Assembly (NCBI RefSeq): GCF_963682185.1
Contig: NZ_OY821667.1
Coordinates: forward strand, 2,170,001 to 2,234,000
DNA length: 64,000 nt
Origin: an uncultured Cohaesibacter sp.
GTDB lineage: Bacteria > Pseudomonadota > Alphaproteobacteria > Rhizobiales > Cohaesibacteraceae
Reading direction: 5' to 3'
Shown here: one piece after another, positions 58,223-64,000 of the stretch
How positions within the stretch are numbered: position 1 is the stretch's first letter
Layout of the letters: each line of letters opens with the position of its first letter
Program-made: the position numbers and the translations under genes
The notes under the pieces: model-generated
What the model saw: only the letters and a program-made list of their open reading frames with translations
The model's database searches: none
Told to the model about the DNA's origin: nothing

Positions 58223-59053
58223 TCATTTTGACTTTGCGATCTGATAAGTCATCGCGACGGAGATCGATTGAATGAGGCAGTGCGTAGAGCATTGAGAGCG
58301 GAACGCGTCGACTTGTGTCTCCTTGACGACGAAGCAAACATCACTCGAAATGGCAAGCGGACTAATTTGACTATCGGTAACAACAATCTGGTTGGCACCT
58401 GCTTCTAGTGCCGCTTCGTTGACCAAAAGTGTTTCATCCGCATAGGGAGAAAAGCTGATGGAAAAGACAGCATCGGAGGCGTTGATGCTGGCGAGTTGCT
58501 CGCGATACATGCCGCCCAAGCCATCGATCAGCATGACCTTGCGCTCCATATGTCGAAGCGTATAGGCAAGATAGGTTGCCACGCTGAAGGACCGCCCCAG
58601 ACCGATTATGTATATCGTATCGGCCTGAATTAAAATATCGATCGCTTTTTGGAGATCCTCAGCGGAGATATTCTTGGTGAGCAGCTTCAGCGAATGAGCG
58701 CTGGCTCTTGCAAACTCCTCGAGTATATAGATCGACGAGGTCTCAATCCCGCCTTTATCCAGCTTTTTGGTTAGCTTGGCCCTTTCAGTGTAGCTTGAGG
58801 TCTCCTGGATAAGATTATCACGGGCTAACTGCTTGATTTCATTGAAACCACTAAAACCAAAAGCATTTGCGAAGCGAATTAATGTTGACGGCGGTACGTC
58901 TGCCTTCTTGCCAATCACAGCGATAGTATCAAAGGAAACACTGTCGTGATTATTGATGATATATTCAGCGACTTGCTTTAAGCGCTTGCTCAAATGATCA
59001 TATTCACTTTGTATTTGGGCCTGCAGGTCAGAAAAAGTCTTCGCTTCGCTCAT
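58223..59053 (-). CDS. RpiR/MurR-family transcriptional regulator with SIS domain
   Basis: Regulator of about 276 residues. The N-terminal helix-turn-helix is in VSFDTIAVIGKKADVPPSTLIRFANAFGFSGFNEIKQLA near residues 40-78, the RpiR hallmark. The C-terminal SIS domain binds phosphosugars (IYIIGLGRSFSVATYLAYTLRHM near 145; DAVFSISFSPYADET near 195). The start at 59053 follows GAGG at good spacing. It lies downstream of the iron alcohol dehydrogenase in the same direction. Two identical palindromes upstream of that gene are candidate operators. In alphaproteobacteria an RpiR-type regulator (IolR) controls inositol genes, and iolC/mmsA homologues start 2.5 kb away. Confidence 0.88.
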   Translation of the reverse strand: MSEAKTFSDLQAQIQSEYDHLSKRLKQVAEYIINNHDSVSFDTIAVIGKKADVPPSTLIRFANAFGFSGFNEIKQLARDNLIQETSSYTERAKLTKKLDKGGIETSSIYILEEFARASAHSLKLLTKNISAEDLQKAIDILIQADTIYIIGLGRSFSVATYLAYTLRHMERKVMLIDGLGGMYREQLASINASDAVFSISFSPYADETLLVNEAALEAGANQIVVTDSQISPLAISSDVCFVVKETQVDAFRSQCSTHCLIQSISVAMTYQIAKSK

Positions 59054-59178
59054 CATATCCTCAACAATATTGGGCTGCGATATGATAGACAGCATTTTTC
59101 AGAAGAATCCAGCTCTGGCCTTGCATAATTCCAAATAATTCCAATCTTTTACCGATGATAAGCTGCAAATTTAGCAAT

Positions 59179-60339
59179 TCACGCCAACAACTCATCGTAA
59201 ATTTGGACGATATCGGTTGCACTAGGAACAACCGGATTGTTCGCTGGCGATCCAGAAGCCAGAGCCTGTTTTGCCATGGTTGGCAACAGTGATCGAAACT
59301 CTTGCGGTGCGATGCCGAAAGCTTCAATGGTGGGAACATGAAGATCCTGATTGAGTAAATCCAGTTCAACAAGCAAACGGTTGCAGGCTTCGTTCGTGCT
59401 GTCCAGATGGGATGCGACAGCCATCGCCCGACTTGCCTCGGCATAACGGTCCTTGGCGTGAGGGACTGAAAAACGGGTAACCGCGGGTAACAGCATCGCA
59501 TTAGACATACCGTGCGGAACGTGAAAATTGGCCCCAATAGGGCGGCTCATCCCGTGAACCAATGCAACGGATGCGTTCGAGAAGGCCAGACCTGCAAAAT
59601 GGGCACCTGTCATGATCGCTTCCCGGGCGGCTTCATTTGCGGGTTCTGTGTAGACCGTACGCAAATTGGGTGCGATGAGTTTCAAGGCGGCCAAAGCCAT
59701 TGCGTCGCTATAGGGATTGGCCTTTCTGCTCACATAGGCTTCAAGGGCGTGAGTAAGAGCATCAAGGCCACTGTCAGCCGTGACTCTGGCGGGAACGGTC
59801 ATTGTCAGGCTGAAATCAACAATCGCAATTGTTGGAACAAACCCGTCTCCGATGCACAGCATCTTCTCATCGGTTTTTTCGTCGGTAATAACAGAAGATC
59901 GGGTAACTTCCGACCCTGTTCCGGCCGTTGTCGGAATGGCAATCAAAGGCAACCCCGGCTCGGAAACATCTCTCGGGAACTTGTAATCGGAAATGGCACC
60001 ACCAAAATGGGCCACTTGTGCCATTGCCTTGGCGCTATCGATAGGGCTGCCACCTCCAAGGGCAATGATAAGATCGTTCTGCCTCTCCAGAATTTGTTCA
60101 ATGCCTACAGTGAGCGAAGCTGCCGTTGGCTCCTGTTCACACCGGTCAAAAACATCGACACAAAAGCCAGCGCTGGTCAAAATCCCCTTTACCTTTTTGG
60201 TAATTCCGAGAGCGGTCATGGTTTGATCAGTTACGACCAAAGGCGCTTTCGTATGAAAGGTCTTAAGGATCTCTGGCAAGTGATTTAGAGCCTCTTTTCC
60301 ATGAAAAATCTTTTGTGGCTGTATGGATCTGAATTCCAT
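59179..60339 (-). CDS. Iron-containing alcohol dehydrogenase
   Basis: Group III, iron-dependent dehydrogenase of 386 residues. NAD-binding segment is LIIALGGGSPIDSAKAMAQVAH near residue 89, followed by IAIPTTAGTGSEVTRSSVIT. The metal ligands are in DALTHALEAYVSRKANPYSDA (Asp, His) near 190 and the two histidines in LVHGMSRPIGANFHVPHGMSNAMLLP near 260. The start at 60339 (MEFRSIQPQK) has GGAG upstream. It is the first gene before the RpiR regulator. Oxidises an alcohol or reduces an aldehyde; could serve propanediol-, lactaldehyde- or sugar-alcohol metabolism. Confidence 0.9.
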   Translation of the reverse strand: MEFRSIQPQKIFHGKEALNHLPEILKTFHTKAPLVVTDQTMTALGITKKVKGILTSAGFCVDVFDRCEQEPTAASLTVGIEQILERQNDLIIALGGGSPIDSAKAMAQVAHFGGAISDYKFPRDVSEPGLPLIAIPTTAGTGSEVTRSSVITDEKTDEKMLCIGDGFVPTIAIVDFSLTMTVPARVTADSGLDALTHALEAYVSRKANPYSDAMALAALKLIAPNLRTVYTEPANEAAREAIMTGAHFAGLAFSNASVALVHGMSRPIGANFHVPHGMSNAMLLPAVTRFSVPHAKDRYAEASRAMAVASHLDSTNEACNRLLVELDLLNQDLHVPTIEAFGIAPQEFRSLLPTMAKQALASGSPANNPVVPSATDIVQIYDELLA

Positions 60340-60409
60340 CTCTACGCTCCGAGCTCCCCAGTTTTTGATCAAAATTACGCTGGAATATTCAGTCCAAATT
60401 ATATCTGTG

Positions 60410-60425
60410 TGAAATTAAAATTTCA
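60410..60425 (-). promoter_or_regulatory. RpiR-type operator palindrome, copy 1
   Basis: Perfect palindrome TGAAATTAAAATTTCA, 71 nt upstream of the alcohol dehydrogenase start. GAAA-N6-TTTC dyads of this size are typical of RpiR-family operators, and the operon encodes an RpiR-family regulator. Confidence 0.65.
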
Positions 60426-60645
60426 ATATTTAGAAGGGGTTATGCACGTTATCGGAAGAAAAACAGATGCTGTTTGGCATGGGAGGACTGAGCACAGGAA
60501 AGTGTTTTAAGTCAGCGGGAAAAGAAAGAAATTTGTGATGAATTTCGATCATTTCGCATTCTTAGCAACAGCTCTTTAAAAGAGCAGTCTCACTCCGCGC
60601 TGATTGAATAGGGTGCAATCTGAATGTTCTATAATTGTAGATTGC

Positions 60646-60679
60646 GATCAATAATGAAATTAAAATTTCATTATTGATC
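60646..60679. promoter_or_regulatory. 34-bp perfect palindrome containing operator copy 2
   Basis: Arms GATCAATAATGAAATT and AATTTCATTATTGATC flank the dinucleotide AA with no mismatch. The centre (60655-60670) is identical to the 16-bp palindrome at 60410-60425. Can act as a double regulator site or as a stable DNA/RNA hairpin. Confidence 0.65.
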
Positions 60680-61133
60680 TCTCCTGCCACGCAAGCCATT
60701 GCATCCCTGCAGAGGGATACATCAAGGATAATCCGATCCGATATCAGATGCCGAATAGATCGCGGACACTGGAACGGATTTTGCTGATTTTGTGATGGGG
60801 TGAAGGGAGAATGTTGCGCACACGAGTCGTGCTGCACCCAAAAGAGGTTATGCCTTTGGGAACCAATTGATGCGCGCATGAATAACGCCGCTTCCTCCAT
60901 CCGTCACAATTGCAACGAAGTAAAGATGACGCTTGTATTCGCGGAAAGGGTATCTTTATGGGATGGTGCCGCGCTGTCATGTGCGGGAGTGACGAGGCTA
61001 GATGCCAAATAGTGCTTTGCGGCACTTACTTGTCACTTTATCTGAGCTTATTGAAAAGAACAGTCGAATATTTACTGCATGCGGCATATCCGAATGGAAA
61101 TGCCGGTAGTCTTGAGCTTCCTGACTCAGGAGC

Positions 61134-61170
61134 GGTCCTGAAGGCAGGACCCACTACTCTGAGTATCAGG
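61134..61170 (-). terminator. Structured 3' end of the small gene
   Basis: Hairpin GGTCCTG-AAGG-CAGGACC at 61134-61151, with a longer imperfect outer stem (CCTGA, CTCAG) reaching back into the stop codon of the 46-residue gene. No T-run follows, so it may be a stability element rather than a true terminator. Confidence 0.45.
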
Positions 61171-61306
61171 CTTCAGATTTGTTATCGATCTGCTGAAGAC
61201 GAAAGTCCAAGTCATACATATCAACGCCACCGTTGAAAATCGAATTGGCTTTCTGACGTTCACTCGGGATATCAAATGCAGACATGATTTTCTTGAAGTT
61301 GATCAT
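61166..61306 (-). CDS. Small protein of 46 residues, DUF3563-like
   Basis: Short gene with a good ribosome binding site (AAGGA, eight nt before the ATG at 61306). The product begins MINFKKIMSAF, continues with IPSERQKANSIFNG, and contains VDMYDLDFRLQQID near residues 28-42. That last stretch, in which an acidic D-L-D/E-x-R-x-x-x-I-D pattern follows a hydrophobic start, resembles the DUF3563 family of small proteins of unknown function in alpha- and betaproteobacteria. Family match is from memory and moderate. It lies alone on the minus strand between mmsA and the alcohol dehydrogenase. Confidence 0.65.
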   Translation of the reverse strand: MINFKKIMSAFDIPSERQKANSIFNGGVDMYDLDFRLQQIDNKSEA

Positions 61307-61606
61307 TTTTTTATTCCTTTTACTCTGGTGAATTTCTTCTTTCGTTGGTTCAGAGAATAGGTATTTGCCCGTGTAATTACCAGAGACAAGAACTCTAACT
61401 AGCTATGCATGAATTGCAAAGCTTGGAAATGGCGGTTGCATCAGATCATGGAATACTAAAGAAGTAAGTAGTTTAACTTGTTTAATATCAACAACTTAAC
61501 AGAAGGTCAGCGGTCTGCACCGACTTGCTTTGACATAAAAAAAGAGGAAGACCGAAGTCCTCCTCTTCAAATGACACAATGGTCAGAAAATAAAATATCT
61601 GTGATC
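61307..61606. other. Intergenic region between mmsA and the small gene
   Basis: Three hundred bp containing the mmsA terminator (61535-61567) and presumably the promoter of the 46-residue gene in its AT-rich lower half. No clear -35/-10 pair or operator could be assigned. No other gene is supported. Confidence 0.5.
61535..61567 (-). terminator. Terminator of the mmsA transcript
   Basis: Stem AAGAGGAAGAC / GTCCTCCTCTT with one A-C mismatch. On the minus strand the loop reads TTCG, a stable tetraloop, and the stem is followed by a T-run of seven. About 40 nt after the mmsA stop. Confidence 0.92.
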
Positions 61607-63121
61607 TCAGTTTCTGGTCAAGGTGCCATCCCAGGTGGATACCTTTTTCTTGGAATCTTCTTCTGAGAACCAAACAGAGGTAACCGATTTGGTCTCGGTG
61701 AAGAAGGCGACGCCATCTTTGCCCATGGCATGCAGGTCGCCGAAGAAAGATTGTTTGTGGCCGGAGAATGGGAAAATGGAGAATGGTACAGGAATGCCCA
61801 CGTTGACGCCAACCATGCCACCATCGGTCCGTTTCGCAAATTCACGAGACGCTCCACCGGAGGTCGTGTAGATGCAGGAACCATTAGCAAAAGGATTGGC
61901 ATTCATGATTTGCAACCCTTCTTCAAAGTCTTTCACTCGCTTGATGCAGGTTACAGGACCAAAAATTTCCTGATCACCAATCCACATGCCCGGTTTCACA
62001 TTATCGAAAATGGTCGGACCGACATAGTAGCCGCCTTCGGCACCAGGTACCTTCACGCCACGGCCATCAAGAACAAGATCTGCCCCTTCATCAATGCCGC
62101 GCTGGATGCACTTCTCGACCCATTCCAGCTGACCGGCAGAAACAACCGGGCCCAGCTGAGAGCTAGGATCATAAGCCGGGCCAACTTTCAGTTCCTTGGC
62201 CAGCTCGATCAACTTGGCGACAAATTCATCAGCAATGGATTCCTGAACGCAAACAACGGGCAGAGCCATGCAGCGCTGACCGGCGCAGCCATATGTGGAG
62301 TTGATGATACCGCGAATAGACCGCTCCAGAACGCAATCTTCAAGCACCAGCGCGTGGTTCTTGGCTTCGGTCAGGGCTTGAACGCGTTTGCCATGCGCTG
62401 CAGCCGTTTCGTAGATGTGTTTACCAACGGAGGTGGAGCCAACAAAGGTGATGCCCTTGATGGCAGGATGCTTGAGCAGCGTGTCGGCTTCTACGCGAGA
62501 GCAGGTAACGATATTCACGACACCCTTTGGCAAACCGGCCTCAATCAGCAATTCCATCATGCGGAGCGCTGTCTGCGGAACCATGGATGCCGCCTTCAGC
62601 ACCACCGTGTTACCGGTTGTAATCGCAAACGGAACCATCCATCCCATCGGGATCATTGCAGGGAAGTTGTATGGGGCAATGGCACCAAACACACCCAGCG
62701 GCTCACGGTATGATACGGTGTCGTAGCCGTTTGAAACATTCATGCAGGTGTCACCCTGCATCAGGTAATGACTGGCGCAGGCGCATTCAACAACTTCAAT
62801 GGCTTTCAGAACATCACCACGGGCTTCGCCCAAGCATTTGCCATTTTCGGTTGCCAGCAATTCAGTCAATTCGTCAAGATGGGCATCAAGCAGCTGTTTG
62901 AAACGGAACATAAGCTGAATGCGAACCGGAATTGGCGTATCACTCCAGGAAGGAAATGCAGCAGCAGCAGCTTCTACAGCCTCATCAACTTCAGCTTGCG
63001 TACAGCAAGGCGCTTCGGCAATCTGGATGCCGAGAGACGGGTTCATGATCGGCATGTATTTTGCGGTTTTGGATTCGCGCCATTCATTATTGACGCAATA
63101 TTTCAAACGTTTGATTTCCAT
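61607..63121 (-). CDS. mmsA: Methylmalonate-semialdehyde dehydrogenase (CoA-acylating)
   Basis: Aldehyde dehydrogenase of 504 residues of the MmsA/IolA group, turning malonate or methylmalonate semialdehyde into acetyl- or propionyl-CoA. The N-terminal VNNEWRESKTAKYMPIMNPSLG and APYNFPAMIPMGWMVPFAI near residue 147 are family hallmarks. LTEAKNHALVLEDC contains the glutamate region and NSTYGCAGQRCMALPV near 278 the catalytic Cys. The start at 63121 has GGAGG upstream. Downstream of an iolC-like kinase, so the IolA role (last step of inositol catabolism) is likely; valine degradation is the alternative. Confidence 0.93.
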   Translation of the reverse strand: MEIKRLKYCVNNEWRESKTAKYMPIMNPSLGIQIAEAPCCTQAEVDEAVEAAAAAFPSWSDTPIPVRIQLMFRFKQLLDAHLDELTELLATENGKCLGEARGDVLKAIEVVECACASHYLMQGDTCMNVSNGYDTVSYREPLGVFGAIAPYNFPAMIPMGWMVPFAITTGNTVVLKAASMVPQTALRMMELLIEAGLPKGVVNIVTCSRVEADTLLKHPAIKGITFVGSTSVGKHIYETAAAHGKRVQALTEAKNHALVLEDCVLERSIRGIINSTYGCAGQRCMALPVVCVQESIADEFVAKLIELAKELKVGPAYDPSSQLGPVVSAGQLEWVEKCIQRGIDEGADLVLDGRGVKVPGAEGGYYVGPTIFDNVKPGMWIGDQEIFGPVTCIKRVKDFEEGLQIMNANPFANGSCIYTTSGGASREFAKRTDGGMVGVNVGIPVPFSIFPFSGHKQSFFGDLHAMGKDGVAFFTETKSVTSVWFSEEDSKKKVSTWDGTLTRN

Positions 63122-63264
63122 CCTAGATTCCTCCAATTGGATAGAGATGCGCATGGCCTCAAAGACCGCAGCACATCAGAGCTTGATGGAACGAAGCAAA
63201 GACCGATGCCCTCTATAGGGACGATGGAGACACTTCGTTCAAAATATCAATGAATTTGAGCAAT

Positions 63265-63303
63265 GAGCGCTGGTGGCAAACGCCTCTTTTCCCACCAGCG
63301 CTC
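63265..63303 (-). promoter_or_regulatory. Hairpin between the iolC-like gene and mmsA
   Basis: Perfect 12-bp arms GAGCGCTGGTGG / CCACCAGCGCTC around a 15-nt loop. No T-run follows on the minus strand, so it is more likely a stability or attenuation element than a terminator. Confidence 0.55.
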
Positions 63304-63406
63304 GTCTTGGGATTATCCTGTTTGGAAGCTGGAGCGGTTTGAACCAGGCTTATCCTCCAAGCCTATCCGCCTGCATTCCAGCCCGATAATCGGTTCGAAA
63401 CTGGAT

Positions 63407-64000
63407 TTAGGCGCGCGCGATGGCTTCGCCATACAGTTCCTTTTCTGCCTTGATGAAGTCCACCACGGCATCAACCGTGGGCATTGCGTCAGCACAGCTC
63501 TTCGCGGCGATCAACATCGAGGCACAAGCGGAGCCAAATTCAAGGGCATCCATAATGTCCCAATCTTCAAGAAGGCCATACAAAAGCGCAGATGCGTAGC
63601 CATCGCCACCGCCCGTTGCCTTGGCTGCATCAACGGGGAACGGTTTGATGCGGAAGTTCTGTCCATCAGCAGCGAAAGCTGTCGACCCTTCCTTGCCATG
63701 TTTGATGACAACAATCTGGTTGCCAAATCCAAACCAGCGTTTGGCAGTTTCTTCATCGGAAGATGGCTTATCAACCATGAGGCTTTCCATGAGCGTATAT
63801 TCTTCACGGGAGCCCAGAATCATCTGGCTACGCGCAGCGACCATGGAATAGTAGAGCGCGATTTCATCCATATTCTTCCAAGTGTGCGGACGATAATCGA
63901 TATCGAACACAACTGCTGTGCCGACACGGCGAGCAATCTCGATTGCTTTTAAGGTTGCTTCGCGGGAGGGGCTGGCAGCCAGCGCCGTGCCGGAGATCAA
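63407..64000 (-). CDS. iolC: PfkB-family kinase, probable 5-dehydro-2-deoxygluconokinase (3' part)
   Basis: C-terminal ~198 residues of a ribokinase-family enzyme; the gene starts beyond the right edge. VVFDIDYRPHTWK is characteristic of IolC, and QIVVIKHGKEGSTAF, then KATGGGDGYASALLYGLLEDW give the ATP and anion-hole region with the catalytic Asp. The usual G-A-G-D is G-G-G-D here. There is no fused DUF2090 aldolase domain. IolC phosphorylates 5-dehydro-2-deoxygluconate in myo-inositol breakdown; followed by mmsA/iolA, which completes that pathway. Confidence 0.82.
   Translation of the reverse strand: MISGTALAASPSREATLKAIEIARRVGTAVVFDIDYRPHTWKNMDEIALYYSMVAARSQMILGSREEYTLMESLMVDKPSSDEETAKRWFGFGNQIVVIKHGKEGSTAFAADGQNFRIKPFPVDAAKATGGGDGYASALLYGLLEDWDIMDALEFGSACASMLIAAKSCADAMPTVDAVVDFIKAEKELYGEAIARA

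Larger units (their letters stand above)
60340..61165. other. Gene-poor region with palindromic operators
   Basis: About 826 bp with no supported gene on either strand. Open frames at 60562-60900, 60744-61025 and 60910-61236 have no ribosome binding site or recognisable residues. The region holds two identical 16-bp palindromes, one of them inside a 34-bp perfect dyad, and a small hairpin GCTCTT-TAA-AAGAGC near 60571. It may be the leader and control region of the alcohol dehydrogenase operon or the scar of a lost gene. Confidence 0.55.

Noticed and set aside
60562-61236. Several 70-112 residue open frames in the gene-poor region
   Set aside because: No ribosome binding sites, no recognisable motifs, and mutually overlapping on both strands.

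Overview
The window reads as chromosomal DNA of an alphaproteobacterium, most likely a marine or host-associated member of the Hyphomicrobiales (Rhizobiales). The reasons are the OxyR/KatG pair, the TRAP and tripartite tricarboxylate transporters, the glutathione-dependent formaldehyde operon headed by frmR, the betaine-lipid genes btaA/btaB, a PrtD-type secretion system with RTX cargo, and a moderate GC content. The genus is not determined. I saw no tRNA, rRNA, CRISPR array, insertion sequence or prophage. Most of the window is dense, ordinary metabolic and transport DNA in operons. The accessory-looking parts are the RTX locus (33-43 kb) and the gene-poor stretch at 60.3-61.6 kb.

Layout. 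1-2 kb: 5' part of katG, divergent from oxyR. 2-7.3 kb: five-gene ytfQ-ytfR-ytfT-yjfF-gntR operon for galactofuranose-like sugar uptake, genes overlapping by 4 nt. 7.6-10.6 kb: 2H-phosphoesterase-like protein, YjbQ-type protein, tyrosine phosphatase and an unknown exported coiled-coil protein. 10.9-14.4 kb: two unrelated phosphate transporters in tandem (PiT, then Na/Pi with a PhoU-like tail). 14.5-17 kb: frmR-frmA-frmB formaldehyde operon with a palindromic operator. 17.3-20.6 kb: sugar isomerase and Gfo/Idh dehydrogenase behind the fossil of an ABC sugar permease, then a ferredoxin-like protein. 21-22 kb: aldo/keto reductase.

22.2-32.8 kb is a co-directional block for aldonate catabolism. 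A FadR-type regulator is followed by a TRAP transporter (dctPQM), the De Ley-Doudoroff genes dgoD-dgoA-dgoK, and gnd, gntK and edd. Galactonate goes to pyruvate and glyceraldehyde-3-phosphate through DgoD, DgoK and DgoA. Gluconate becomes 6-phosphogluconate, which can be dehydrated (Edd) or oxidatively decarboxylated (Gnd).

33.3-43.1 kb: a 937-residue RTX protein, its type I secretion ATPase and membrane fusion protein, and a convergent 1186-residue RTX protein with an N-terminal beta-propeller and a von Willebrand A domain. Both RTX proteins end in closely similar C-terminal modules, so both are probably cargo of the same exporter. 43.5-45.4 kb: btaA-btaB. 45.6-48.9 kb: marR-MFS-HlyD drug efflux operon with a perfect palindromic operator. 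49-55.7 kb: bile-acid-symporter-like permease, then tctC-tctB-tctA-ggt divergent from a LysR gene. 56-58 kb: a fumarylacetoacetase-family hydrolase and an unknown membrane-anchored protein. 58.2-64 kb: an iron-dependent alcohol dehydrogenase with an RpiR-family regulator, two identical operator-like palindromes upstream, a hidden 46-residue gene, then mmsA/iolA and the 3' part of an iolC-like kinase, the edge of a probable inositol cluster.

None of the genes forms a clearly new defence or mobile system. The best leads are the propeller-VWA-RTX protein, the duplicated palindrome near the RpiR gene, the small 46-residue gene, the mixed galactonate/gluconate block and the Tct transporter paired with a leaderless gamma-glutamyltransferase.
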